A stretch of DNA of 64,000 bases from Agromyces sp. Soil535 (lineage in GTDB: Bacteria > Actinomycetota > Actinomycetes > Actinomycetales > Microbacteriaceae). Position 1 is the first letter of the stretch, and every line of letters starts with the position of its first letter. Shown here piece after piece: positions 39,427 to 47,943 of the stretch. The position numbers and the translations under genes were made by a program. The DNA lies in the NCBI RefSeq assembly GCF_001428255.1, contig NZ_LMRW01000012.1, forward strand, positions 62,555 through 126,554, given 5' to 3'. The notes beneath the pieces are model-generated. The model saw only the letters and a list, made by a program, of their open reading frames with translations, was not told where the DNA came from and did no database searches.

Positions 39427-40938
39427 GTGATCGACGAGACGGATGCCGCGGGCGACCCCACGACGCCCGGCGACCCAGCAGGCGACCCCACTGGCGACAC
39501 GGCCACCGCCGCCGGCGGTTCGGGCTTCGGGGCATCCGTCGCCGCCTTCGCCCGCACGCACCGGCTGGCGCTCTCGATCACGGGCGGGGTGCTCGCACTC
39601 GCCCTGCTCGGCACGGGAGCCGTGTTCGCCGGCTCCGCCGTCGCGGGCGGCGGCGATGCCGAGACGGTCGCCGCCACGTCGACCCCGACGCCCACCGCCG
39701 AGCCCGCGCGCCCGGCGCCCGCGGCCGCGGTGGCGGCGAGCCGCATCCGAACGTGCTCGGTGGCCGACCGTGCGGCCGACGGGCGGCTCGCGAACCTCCA
39801 GGCGCAGGTCGTGAACGCGTCGACCGGCGAGGTCCTCTACGACCGCGGCGGCACGACGCCATCGCGCACCGCCAGCGTCATGAAGGTGCTCACCTCGGCG
39901 GCGGCCCTCTCGGTGCTCGGCCCCGACTATCGCGCCACGACGACCGTGGTGAAGGGATCCGAGCCCGGTTCGGCCGTGCTCGTGGGCGGCGGCGACGTCA
40001 CCCTCTCGCGCACCCCCAGCGGCACGGAGACCGTGTATCCGGGCGCGGCGCACCTCGACGACCTCGCCGCGCAGGTGCGCGCGGCCTGGGATGCGGACCC
40101 CTCGAATCCACCGCTCACCAAGCTCGTGCTCGACGCGAGCCTGTTCGGCGGCGACGAGTGGGAGCCGAGCTGGGACCTCGTGGAGCGCGAGGACGGCTAC
40201 ATGTCGAACGTCACCGCGCTGCAGGTCGACGGCGACCGCGACGACCCCGGCGCGAACACCTCGTGGCGCAGCGGCGACCCGATCGGGCGAGCGGGCGACG
40301 CGTTCGCGTCCGAGCTCGGCGGTATCTCGGTCATCGAGCGCGGCACCGCCCCGGCGGACGCACAGCAGCTCGGGCAGGTCTCCTCGCCCACCGCGGCGCA
40401 GCTCGTCGACAAGGCCCTCGTGGTCTCCGACAACACGGTCGCCGAGATGCTCGCGCGCCTCGTCGCGATCAAGGCGGGCACCGGCAACACCTTCGGCGCG
40501 ATCAATGCGGGGGTGCTGCAGGGGCTCGCGGCGTACGGCATCGACACGACGGGCATCACCGTCGTCGACGGCTCGGGGCTGAGCGACAACAACGCGGTCC
40601 CGCCGTCGTACCTCACCCGACTGTTCGTGAAGATCAACGCCCGCGAGGCCAACCTGGGCGTCATCATGGACGGGCTGCCCGTTTCGGGGCAGCGCGGCTC
40701 GCTGTCGTACAGCGATCGCTTCGCCGGTGACAACGCGGTGGCCGCCGGTGCCGTGTCTGCGAAGACCGGCTGGATCGAGACTGGATACACGCTCTCGGGA
40801 GTGGTGCGCGCGCAGGACGGCTCGACTCTCACCTTCGCGATCTATGCGCTCGGCGACGTGTCGGACGACGCCAAGCAGGCCATCGATACGCTCACGACGG
40901 GCTTCTTCCTCTGCGGGGACAACCTCTCCAACCAGTGA
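39427..40938 (+). CDS. dacB: D-alanyl-D-alanine carboxypeptidase/endopeptidase (PBP4 family)
   Basis: 503 residues, GTG start. An N-terminal acidic, threonine-rich cytoplasmic stretch is followed by one membrane/signal helix (LALSITGGVLALALLGTGAV). The peptidase S13 domain has SRTASVMKVLTSAAAL (S-x-x-K), VVSDNTVAEMLARLV (S-x-N) and AVSAKTGWIETGYT (K-T-G). It removes or cuts D-Ala crosslinks in peptidoglycan outside the membrane. Four to five pieces of the S13 insert domain are recognisable between the first two motifs. The gene stands alone. Confidence 0.94.
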   Translation: MIDETDAAGDPTTPGDPAGDPTGDTATAAGGSGFGASVAAFARTHRLALSITGGVLALALLGTGAVFAGSAVAGGGDAETVAATSTPTPTAEPARPAPAAAVAASRIRTCSVADRAADGRLANLQAQVVNASTGEVLYDRGGTTPSRTASVMKVLTSAAALSVLGPDYRATTTVVKGSEPGSAVLVGGGDVTLSRTPSGTETVYPGAAHLDDLAAQVRAAWDADPSNPPLTKLVLDASLFGGDEWEPSWDLVEREDGYMSNVTALQVDGDRDDPGANTSWRSGDPIGRAGDAFASELGGISVIERGTAPADAQQLGQVSSPTAAQLVDKALVVSDNTVAEMLARLVAIKAGTGNTFGAINAGVLQGLAAYGIDTTGITVVDGSGLSDNNAVPPSYLTRLFVKINAREANLGVIMDGLPVSGQRGSLSYSDRFAGDNAVAAGAVSAKTGWIETGYTLSGVVRAQDGSTLTFAIYALGDVSDDAKQAIDTLTTGFFLCGDNLSNQ

Positions 40939-41065
40939 CGGCCGCTGCGGCCCGACGACCGGCAGCCGCGACGCCCCGACCGGTGGACGTTCGGCTCCGG
41001 ACTGGAAGAATGGGAGCGGACGCGACCGAACGACGTCGCGAGCCCGACGAGCGAAGGAGCGAGCC

Positions 41066-41668
41066 ATGACCCGGGCCCTGTTCATCATCGACGTGCAGAA
41101 CGACTTCACCGAGGGCGGCGCGCTCGCCGTCGAGGGGGGAGCGGCGGTCGCCGCTGGAGTGACCGAGCTCCTCGGGCGGCACGGCGGCGACTACACCGTC
41201 GTCGTCGCATCCCGCGACTGGCACACGCCCGATGACGACAACGGCGGGCATTTCGCGGTCGATGCCGAGCCCGACTTCGTCGAGACGTGGCCGGCCCACT
41301 GCGTCGCCGGCACGCCGGGCGCGGAGTACCACGCCGACCTCGACACCTCGGGCGTGCACGTGCATATCCGCAAGGGGCAGGGCGTGCCGGCCTACTCGAT
41401 CTACGAGGGCACGGATGACGCGGGCGCGAAGATCAGCGAGGTGCTCGCGTCGCACGGCATCACGGACATCGACGTCGTCGGCCTCGCCACCGACTACTGC
41501 GTGCGGGCGAGCGTGCTCGACGCGCTCGAGCACGGCCAGCACGTGCGCGTGTTCACCGACCTCGTCGCCGGCGTCGCCGCCGAGACGTCGGAGGCTGCGC
41601 TCGCCGAGCTCGGCCACGCGGGCGCCGAGATCACCGAGTCGAGCGTGCTCGACGGGGCGACGCGTTGA
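41066..41668 (+). CDS. pncA: Nicotinamidase
   Basis: 200 residues, ATG after GAAGGAGCGAGCC. Isochorismatase-like fold with the full catalytic triad: Asp9 in LFIIDVQNDF, Lys103 in IRKGQGV, Cys145 in LATDYCVRAS. The metal site is in SRDWHTP and GGHFAV (Asp51, His53, His62). It converts nicotinamide to nicotinate in NAD recycling. The downstream hydrolase starts at a TTG inside its stop codon, so the two are coupled. Confidence 0.95.
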   Translation: MTRALFIIDVQNDFTEGGALAVEGGAAVAAGVTELLGRHGGDYTVVVASRDWHTPDDDNGGHFAVDAEPDFVETWPAHCVAGTPGAEYHADLDTSGVHVHIRKGQGVPAYSIYEGTDDAGAKISEVLASHGITDIDVVGLATDYCVRASVLDALEHGQHVRVFTDLVAGVAAETSEAALAELGHAGAEITESSVLDGATR

Positions 41669-42465
41669 GCAGCACGGGGCAGGGTCGCACGCCGACCCTG
41701 TTCGCCGAGAGCCATGACGGCGTGCTCATCGCCTATCGCGTACACAGTAGCGGTGAGGCGGATGCCGCGTCGCCGCCCGTGCTGCTCGTGCACGGGTTCG
41801 CGTCGAATGCCTCGGTGACGTGGGAGGGCACGGGCTGGGTGCAGGCGCTCAGCAGTGCTCATCGGTCCGTGATCACCGTCGACCTCCGCGGGCACGGCGA
41901 GAGCGACAAGCCCATCGACGCCGACGCGTACGCGCCCGAACGCCTCGGCGGCGACCTGCTCGCGGTGCTCGATTCGGCAGGGGTCGACCAAGTCGACGTC
42001 ATCGGCTACTCGATGGGCAATCGCGTGGTGTCGGGGTTCGCGACGCTGGCGCCCGAGCGGGTGCGGCGGGTCGTGATCGGGGGGGCCGGGCCGATCGAGC
42101 TCTTCGCGTCGTGGGACCTCGAGGAGGCGCGCGGGGTGCTGCTCCGCGACGAGCCGTCGCACAACCCGGTCATCGAGCAGGTGCTGCGTCCGGCGATCGC
42201 GGCGGGCGCCGACCGCGAGGCGATGCTCGCGTGCATCGAGGGCGTGTCGGGTTCGCCGCTGTCGATCCCCGGCGACATCCCGACCCTGTTCGTCGCGGGC
42301 GAGGCCGATCCCGTGCCTGCCGGAGTGCGGGAGCTCGCGCTCGAGTGGGACAGCGACCTCGTCACGATCCCTGGCCGCGACCACGTGTCGACGCTCACCG
42401 CGCGCGCGTTCAAGGACGCGGCGATCGCGTTCCTCGCCGAGAAGTCGGCGGCGTCCGAGGAGTGA
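41665..42465 (+). CDS. Alpha/beta hydrolase
   Basis: 266 residues. The start is probably TTG at 41665, overlapping the pncA stop (TTGA). VLLVHGFASNASVTWEG (oxyanion hole), VITVDLRGHGESDKP, nucleophile elbow VIGYSMGNRVVSG, acid in FVAGEADPVPA, and His in PGRDHVSTL. Single cytoplasmic domain without a signal peptide. Substrate unknown; linkage to pncA does not by itself imply a role in NAD metabolism. Confidence 0.88.
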   Translation: MSSTGQGRTPTLFAESHDGVLIAYRVHSSGEADAASPPVLLVHGFASNASVTWEGTGWVQALSSAHRSVITVDLRGHGESDKPIDADAYAPERLGGDLLAVLDSAGVDQVDVIGYSMGNRVVSGFATLAPERVRRVVIGGAGPIELFASWDLEEARGVLLRDEPSHNPVIEQVLRPAIAAGADREAMLACIEGVSGSPLSIPGDIPTLFVAGEADPVPAGVRELALEWDSDLVTIPGRDHVSTLTARAFKDAAIAFLAEKSAASEE

Positions 42466-42477
42466 CGCGTCAGGCCA

Positions 42478-42504
42478 TGACCGCGCAGGCGCGCGCCGCG
42501 GTCA
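42478..42504. terminator. Weak inverted repeat between convergent genes
   Basis: TGACCGCG (42478-42485) and CGCGGTCA (42497-42504) flank a GC-rich 11-base centre in the 36-bp gap between the hydrolase and the GT2 gene, overlapping the GT2 stop. Plausible bidirectional terminator. Confidence 0.35.
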
Positions 42505-43356
42505 CAAGCCGAGGCGGCGGAGCGTTCGTTTCACCCTGTTCGGCAGACGGCTGCCGAGGACACGACGCCAGAGGTAGCTCGTCAGAATGACTTTCCGTAC
42601 CGGGTCGAGGGTGCTGCGCCTGATCTCGGCGATGCCGGACCGTCGCAGCGCCAGGAGTTGGGCGTCGTCGTGCGGCCACCGCTTGGAGAGACTCCCCGCC
42701 GTGTAGTACTTCGTGCAGAGCGCCTCGGGCACGCGAACGAACTCCCCGATCAGGGAGAGCGCGACCAGCCAGGTCCAGTCGGCGGAGTACTCGCCCTTCT
42801 CGTTCGGATGGATTCCGCCGACCTCGGCGAACGCAGAGGAGCGGAAGAGTCCCCGATTCGGCACCCACCAGTTCTCGGGGCGGCGGATCATGACGCGGCC
42901 GCGCTGGAGGCTGGACTCGAGTCCCTCCAGCGTGTCGAACACGTGAAGCCTCGCCGTGCCGTCGAGCTCGTGGACGTGCATGTCACTGAAGGCCAGGACG
43001 GCTCGCTCGTTCGTTCCCAGCGCCCCCACGAGTTCCTCGACATAGGTCGGTGCGACGACGTCGTCGTGGAACGCGAAGAACATCAGATCGCCCTCGGCAC
43101 GTGCCATGAGGTCGTTCGAGTTGCGCAGCCACCCGAGATTGGTGTCGCGTTCCACGATCCGGGTGTTGGGATGATCGGCGGCGAATCGGCGCACCACCTC
43201 CAGCGTGTCGTCGGTCGACCGGTCGTCCCCGACGAGGATCTCGATGTGCGGCCACGTCTGGGCGGCGAGGCTGTCGAGGGTCCTCATGATGAAGCCGGCG
43301 CCGTTGTACGTGGGCACCAGCGCGGTGACGAGCGGGGGCTGCTCCCGTGCCTGCAT
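42502..43356 (-). CDS. Family 2 glycosyltransferase
   Basis: 284 residues from the ATG at 43356, chosen for AGGAAGGAAG upstream. GT-A motifs: VTALVPTYNGAGFIMRTLDS, EILVGDDRSTDDTLEVV, MFFAFHDDVVAPTYVEEL (D-D metal site) and GEYSADWTWLVAL (catalytic Asp region). The basic C-terminus (RLPNRVKRTLRRLGL) may sit on the membrane. Last gene of a three-gene reverse-strand operon with an FAD oxidoreductase and a WxcM-like cupin. Probably adds a sugar to a surface glycan or glycolipid. Confidence 0.88.
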   Translation of the reverse strand: MQAREQPPLVTALVPTYNGAGFIMRTLDSLAAQTWPHIEILVGDDRSTDDTLEVVRRFAADHPNTRIVERDTNLGWLRNSNDLMARAEGDLMFFAFHDDVVAPTYVEELVGALGTNERAVLAFSDMHVHELDGTARLHVFDTLEGLESSLQRGRVMIRRPENWWVPNRGLFRSSAFAEVGGIHPNEKGEYSADWTWLVALSLIGEFVRVPEALCTKYYTAGSLSKRWPHDDAQLLALRRSGIAEIRRSTLDPVRKVILTSYLWRRVLGSRLPNRVKRTLRRLGL

Positions 43357-43376
43357 GAACTTCCTTCCTGCGGCGT

Positions 43377-44582
43377 TCAGCCGGCGATCTCGGTGGCGAG
43401 CACCTGGGCGAGCCACGGGGCCGTGGAGTACTTGCCGGTGTCCACCGAGTAGTACGTTCCGCGGCGTTGCACGCCGTAGCGGTCGCGGCGGTGCAGCCCC
43501 GACCGTCGATCGTCGAGGGCGCCCGTGCCGCGCGCGAAGACGAAGCCCCCGTGGACGGTGAGGGCCTCTGCGTCATCGAACACCCGTCCGACCCCCGGCA
43601 TCACGTGCTCGAGCGCGACGCGGACGCGGTCGACGAACGCATCGGCTTCCGGGCCCTCCGGGCGAGCCGGAGCTTCCAGCTCGAGCTCGGCACCTTCGGC
43701 CGCGAGCCCGACCGGGTACCACGAGAGGTAGAAGTCCCTGCCGTTGTAGTTCTTGACGTCCCCGAACGGTCCCACGGTGACGATGGCGCTCGGCAGGTCG
43801 CAGCTCGTGCGTGTCCGGGCGAACACGCACAGTCGGTAGCGGTGGGTCCATGGTGGCTCGGGTGTGAGGCCGGCGGAGACGTCGATCGGGAGCCGGCCGT
43901 TCCAGAGCGCGTTCACGACCACGTCGAAGTCCTCGTCGAGCCCGTTGTCGGTCGAGACCCGCCACCGCCCGTCGGCGGGACCGTGCGGTTCCACGGCGAC
44001 GACGGTGCTGCCGAGCTGGAGCGTCACGCCCGTCTCCGCGGCGACGGCGCCCGCGAGCCGATCCGCGAACCACCCGGTGTCCACGGAGCGCTCCGGCACC
44101 CGGAACCCGGCAACGATCTCCTCGCCCGCCACGGCACTCAATTCAGCCGGCGTGAGCTCCGTCGTCCGTGCGTCGGACAGGTCCACGAGGTAGCGGCCTG
44201 CGTCGGGATGCTGCCGGATGAGTTCACTGACCCCGTCGAAGGTCGCACGCAGGGCATCGGGTGCGACCACGGAATTGCGGTGCACGAGGTAGACGTCGTC
44301 GTCGGTGGTCGTGTGACCGTCGAGGTCATCCCCGGTGAGTTCCCGGGCCCGCTCTTCGAACAGCAGGCCACCGGTCAGGAGGTGCCGTGCCGTCGCAAGC
44401 GCGGGATCCGCGCCGTAGAGGTACCCGAGATGGATCTTGCCCTCGTTCCAGCGGCTCGTCGCCGCCATGGGCGCCGCTTCGCGGTCGACGAGGGTCACGT
44501 CGAATCCGCGACGAGCCAAGCTGATCGCAGCGGAGCTGCCCATGATGCCGGCCCCGAGGACCGCGACTCGACGCCCGGTCAT
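43377..44582 (-). CDS. FAD-dependent oxidoreductase (glycan-cluster type)
   Basis: 401 residues, ATG overlapping the stop of the upstream cupin gene (ATGA). The dinucleotide fold starts RVAVLGAGIMGSSAAISLAR (G-x-G-x-x-G) with LVDREAAPMAATSRWNEGKI, as in DAO/glycine-oxidase-like enzymes. The substrate domain has DTGWFADRLAGAVAAETGVT and VKNYNGRDFYLSWYPVG, and the C-terminus has GTYYSVDTGKYSTAPW. Soluble. Related proteins occur in capsule/LPS gene clusters, where the substrate is seldom known. It likely oxidises a sugar or amino-sugar intermediate for the same product as its neighbours; inferred from context only. Confidence 0.8.
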   Translation of the reverse strand: MTGRRVAVLGAGIMGSSAAISLARRGFDVTLVDREAAPMAATSRWNEGKIHLGYLYGADPALATARHLLTGGLLFEERARELTGDDLDGHTTTDDDVYLVHRNSVVAPDALRATFDGVSELIRQHPDAGRYLVDLSDARTTELTPAELSAVAGEEIVAGFRVPERSVDTGWFADRLAGAVAAETGVTLQLGSTVVAVEPHGPADGRWRVSTDNGLDEDFDVVVNALWNGRLPIDVSAGLTPEPPWTHRYRLCVFARTRTSCDLPSAIVTVGPFGDVKNYNGRDFYLSWYPVGLAAEGAELELEAPARPEGPEADAFVDRVRVALEHVMPGVGRVFDDAEALTVHGGFVFARGTGALDDRRSGLHRRDRYGVQRRGTYYSVDTGKYSTAPWLAQVLATEIAG

Positions 44583-45046
44583 GACCGCACGACGGATGCG
44601 TCGGACTCGCCGTCGACGTACTCGCTGGGATCGTAGGGCCCGTCGGCGAAGACGATGAGCGTCGAATCGTCGTCGAGGTAGGTCTGCTGCGCCCAGACGC
44701 CGGCTTCGATCAGCACCGCTGGACGGTCCTCGTCGAGCGTGACGCTGGCGTGCTCGCCCCGATGACGGAAGTCCACGTCGATCGTGCCGGTGGCGCGGAA
44801 CAGGACCTGCCGCACGCGTCGATGGCCGTGGCCACCGCGCACTGCGCCCCGTGGTGCACTCACCACGAAGGTTCGTGCGACGCTGAAGCCGACGTCGTCG
44901 AACGTCATGGGCGTGAGGGAGCCCCGGTGGTCGCGAATGCGGTCGAGCGCGAGGACGCGCACCGATCCGTCGAGGAGGGCCGCCGCCGGCTCGACCGCGA
45001 CCTCCACTCCGGACGGGTCGCCGAGCGGTTCGGGAACAGATGCCAT
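44579..45046 (-). CDS. WxcM/FdtA-like cupin (sugar 3,4-ketoisomerase family)
   Basis: 155 residues from the ATG at 45046, chosen because GGAG lies 6 bases upstream; ATG at 45058 is an alternative. The double-stranded beta-helix contains RDHRGSLTPMTFDDVGFSVA, APRGAVRGGHGHRRVRQVLF (R-G-x-H-x-H-R ... Q, the FdtA/QdtA/WxcM signature with the catalytic His pair), and VWAQQTYLDDDSTLIVFADG. FdtA isomerises dTDP-4-keto-6-deoxyglucose to the 3-keto form; other members bind sugars as acyltransfer accessory domains. No rml/fcf genes are nearby. First gene of the operon; about 160 bp separates it from hpaD. Confidence 0.8.
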   Translation of the reverse strand: MASVPEPLGDPSGVEVAVEPAAALLDGSVRVLALDRIRDHRGSLTPMTFDDVGFSVARTFVVSAPRGAVRGGHGHRRVRQVLFRATGTIDVDFRHRGEHASVTLDEDRPAVLIEAGVWAQQTYLDDDSTLIVFADGPYDPSEYVDGESDASVVRS

Positions 45047-45205
45047 TCGCTTCTCCATGGATCTCGCCCCGCGCGCGATCCCTCGGGCACGGATTACGGC
45101 TGGAGGGCCGATCGGCCCGCCACAGGACGAAGTCAATCATCTCGGCCGTGGGGGAATCGACTCTTATCCCCGGAACTGGGGGCAGATCCGGACACCTCGG
45201 CGGGG

Positions 45206-46327
45206 TCAGAGGGTGTTGCCGAGCTTGAATCCCTTCTCCTCATCGCCCTTGCGCGTGTACGAGAAGCCGTCGGCGCCGATCGTGACCTCCATCTCGGAGT
45301 CGTCGGTGCGCGCCACCACGGGCTGCGGGTTGCCGTCGAGGTCGAGCACGAGCGAGGCATCCGTGTACCAGCTGGGCACCACCGGGTTGCCCCACCAGTC
45401 GCGGCGCTGGTTGTCGTGCACGTCCCAGGTGACGACGGGATTGTCGGGGTCGCCCGTGTAGTAGTCCTGCGTGTAGATCTCGACGCGGTGGCCGTCGGGG
45501 TCGCGCAGGTAGAGGTAGAACGCGTTCGAGACGCCGTGACGGCCCGGGCCGCGCTCGATCACGTCCGACATCCGCAGGGCGCCGAGCGTGTCGCAGATCG
45601 CGATGATGTTGTGCTTCTCGTGGGTCGCGAACGCGATGTGGTGCATGCGAGGGCCGTTGCCGCCGGTCATGGCCGTGTCGTGCACGGTGGGCTTCCGGCG
45701 CATCCACGCGGCGTAGGTCGTGCCCGCCTCGTCCTGGATGTCCTCGGTGACCCGGAAGCCGAGGTCCTCCATGTACCTCACCGCGCGCGGCACATCGGGC
45801 GTGACCTGGTTGAAGTGGTCGAGGCGCACGATCGTGCCGGGCCTGTGGAGGTCGTAGCGCCAGGCGAGCCGCTCCACGTGCTCGACCTCGTGGAAGAACT
45901 CGTAGGGGAATCCGAGCGGGTCCTCCACGCGCACCGAGTCGCCGATGCCCCGGGTGAACCCCTCGGCGCGACGCTCGACGCGGCATCCGAGTTCCTCGTA
46001 GAACGCGACGGCACGGTCGAGGTCCTCGGGTGTGCGCACGCGATAGCCAAACGCGGCTGCCGCCGCGATCGGTCCCTTCCGCAGGACGAGGTTGTGGTGG
46101 ATGAACTCCTCCATCGTGCGGAGGTACACGGCCTCGTCGTCCTCCTCGGTGACGACGAGCCCGAGCACGTCGACGTAGAACGCGCGCGACACGGCGAGGT
46201 CGGTGACGACGAGCTCCATGTAGGCGCAGCGCACGACGTCGGGCGCGGGGGAGCTCGGTGTGGGGATCGGGTTCGCGGGCGCCGGGATCGGGTCGACGGC
46301 GGTCACGGTGGGTTCGGGGAGTTCCAT
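45206..46327 (-). CDS. hpaD: 3,4-dihydroxyphenylacetate (homoprotocatechuate) 2,3-dioxygenase
   Basis: 373 residues, close to the Brevibacterium and Arthrobacter enzymes, and type I (vicinal oxygen chelate) like them. The metal ligands fall in register with a constant offset of 16 from the characterised B. fuscum enzyme: His171 (RLDHFNQV), His230 (RMHHIAFA), Glu283 (HRVEIYTQDY). Second-sphere His216, His264 and Tyr273 are also present. It opens the ring of homoprotocatechuate next to the diol, giving 5-carboxymethyl-2-hydroxymuconic semialdehyde. A proline-rich N-terminal extension of about 30 residues is extra. Separated from the upstream gene by a repeat-containing gap. Confidence 0.96.
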   Translation of the reverse strand: MELPEPTVTAVDPIPAPANPIPTPSSPAPDVVRCAYMELVVTDLAVSRAFYVDVLGLVVTEEDDEAVYLRTMEEFIHHNLVLRKGPIAAAAAFGYRVRTPEDLDRAVAFYEELGCRVERRAEGFTRGIGDSVRVEDPLGFPYEFFHEVEHVERLAWRYDLHRPGTIVRLDHFNQVTPDVPRAVRYMEDLGFRVTEDIQDEAGTTYAAWMRRKPTVHDTAMTGGNGPRMHHIAFATHEKHNIIAICDTLGALRMSDVIERGPGRHGVSNAFYLYLRDPDGHRVEIYTQDYYTGDPDNPVVTWDVHDNQRRDWWGNPVVPSWYTDASLVLDLDGNPQPVVARTDDSEMEVTIGADGFSYTRKGDEEKGFKLGNTL

Positions 46328-46342
46328 GTCAGCTTCCTTGCT

Positions 46343-46440
46343 CTGGTGGTCTGCGGGTTGAGGAGCCGCCGGAGGGGCGCCTCGAAACCCGGTGTACGGG
46401 ATGCGGGTCTCGAGACGGCGCTACGCGCCTCCTCGAGCGG
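46343..46440. repeat. Pair of inverted REP-like palindromic repeats
   Basis: Two imperfect copies face each other. One copy is 46403-46440 (GGGTCTCGAGACGGCG then CTACGCGCCTCCTCGAG). The other, on the opposite strand, is 46343-46392, reading GGGTTTCGAGGCGCC... CTCCTCAACCC. The pattern TCGAGACGGCGCT-n-CGCGCCTCCTCGA resembles extragenic palindromes I associate with Microbacteriaceae genomes. The right copy supplies the last few codons and stop of hpaE. The pair may also act as a terminator or mRNA stabiliser. Confidence 0.6.
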
Positions 46441-47932
46441 CGGAGGTGCCGAAGCGGGGCGAGTGCGCCTCGTTCAGCGTGATGTGCACCGCCTGCTGGT
46501 CGGTGTAGAAGTCGATCGAGCGGTAGCCGCCCTCGTGGCCGAGGCCGGAGGCCTTGACGCCGCCGAACGGGGTTCGCAGGTCGCGCACGTTGTTGGAGTT
46601 CAGCCACACCATGCCGGCCTCGACGGCCTGCGAGAAGTTGTGCGCACGCTTCAGGTTGTTCGTCCAGATGTAGGCTGCGAGGCCGTACTTGGTGTCGTTG
46701 GCGAGCGCAAGGGCCTCCTCGTCGGAGTCGAACGGCGTGATCGCGACGACCGGACCGAAGATCTCCTCCTGGAAGATGCGCGCATCGGGTGCGACATCCG
46801 CGAACGCCGTCGGGGCGACGTAGTTGCCGGTGTCGAGGCCCTCGGGCCGACCGCCGCCGGCGACGAGGCGGCCTTCCGTCTTGCCGATCTCGACGTAGGA
46901 CATGACCTTCTCGTAGTGCTCCGGGTGCACGAGCGCGCCGACTTCGGTCTTCGGGTCGTGCGGGTCGCCGACCACGATGTTCCGTGCCCTCTCGGCGTAG
47001 CGCTCGACGAAGTCGTCGTAGATCGGCCGCTCGACGAGGATGCGGCTGCCCGCGGTGCAGCGCTCGCCGTTCAACGAGAACACCCCGAACACGGTCGCGT
47101 CGAGCGCCGACTCGAGGTCGGCGTCGGCGAACACCACGGCGGGGCTCTTGCCGCCGAGCTCCATCGAGAGGCCCTTCAGGAACGGCGCGGCGTTGCCGAA
47201 GATGACCTGCCCCGTGCGGCTCTCGCCGGTGAAGGAGATGAGCGGGACATCCGGATGCTTCACGAGCGCGTCGCCCGCCTCCTCGCCGAGCCCGTTGACG
47301 AGGTTGAAGACGCCGCGGGGCACGCCGGCCTCGCGGAAGATGTCGGCCCAGAGCGATGCCGAGAGCGGGGTGAACTCGGCGGGCTTCAGCACGACCGTGT
47401 TCCCTGTGGCGAGCGCAGGGGCGAGCTTCCACGACTCGAGCATGAACGGCGTGTTCCACGGCGTGATGAGCCCCGCGACGCCGATGGGCTTGCGGTTCAC
47501 GTAGTTCACCTGGCGCCCCGGCACCTTGTAGGTGTCGTCGCGCTGCGCGACGATCAGGTCGGCGAAGAACCGGAAGTTCTCGGCCGCACGCTGCGCCTGC
47601 CCGAGTGCCTGCGTGATCGGCAGGCCCGTGTCGAACGTCTCGAGCTCGGCGAGCCGGATGTCCCGCGCCTCGACGAGGTCGGCGATGCGGTGCAGCACAC
47701 GGGCGCGGGCGCGGGGCAGCATGCGCGGCCACGGTCCGTCGGTGAACGCGCGACGCGCGGCGGCGACGGCGAGGTCGATGTCGGCCCGCTGCCCGGCGGC
47801 CGCCTGCACGTACGTCTCGTTCGAGACCGGGTCGAGCACGTCGAAGGTCTCGCCGCCGACGGAGTCGACGAACTCACCGTCGATGTAGTGGCGGATGCGG
47901 TCGGGCAGGCCGTCGGGGATGTGATGCGTCAT
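46421..47932 (-). CDS. hpaE: 5-carboxymethyl-2-hydroxymuconate semialdehyde dehydrogenase
   Basis: 503 residues from the ATG at 47932 after GAGAGAGACCACG. ALDH fold: GLITPWNTPFMLESWKLAPA, NTVVLKPAEFTPLSA, SFTGESRTGQVI, the catalytic glutamate in SMELGGKSPAVVF, and the cysteine in GVFSLNGERCTAGSRILVE. It oxidises the HpaD product to the dicarboxylate with NAD. Position after hpaD in an hpa island fixes the substrate with fair certainty. The last residues (AARGGA) come from a REP-like repeat. Its upstream neighbour is the GntR regulator, 4-11 bases away. Confidence 0.94.
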   Translation of the reverse strand: MTHHIPDGLPDRIRHYIDGEFVDSVGGETFDVLDPVSNETYVQAAAGQRADIDLAVAAARRAFTDGPWPRMLPRARARVLHRIADLVEARDIRLAELETFDTGLPITQALGQAQRAAENFRFFADLIVAQRDDTYKVPGRQVNYVNRKPIGVAGLITPWNTPFMLESWKLAPALATGNTVVLKPAEFTPLSASLWADIFREAGVPRGVFNLVNGLGEEAGDALVKHPDVPLISFTGESRTGQVIFGNAAPFLKGLSMELGGKSPAVVFADADLESALDATVFGVFSLNGERCTAGSRILVERPIYDDFVERYAERARNIVVGDPHDPKTEVGALVHPEHYEKVMSYVEIGKTEGRLVAGGGRPEGLDTGNYVAPTAFADVAPDARIFQEEIFGPVVAITPFDSDEEALALANDTKYGLAAYIWTNNLKRAHNFSQAVEAGMVWLNSNNVRDLRTPFGGVKASGLGHEGGYRSIDFYTDQQAVHITLNEAHSPRFGTSAARGGA

Positions 47933-47943
47933 CGTGGTCTCTC

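Noticed and set aside
38086..41109. Very long reverse-strand open frame (about 1000 codons)
   Set aside because: Arg/Glu/His-rich translation lying opposite well-defined genes (oxidoreductase, dacB); an effect of high GC.
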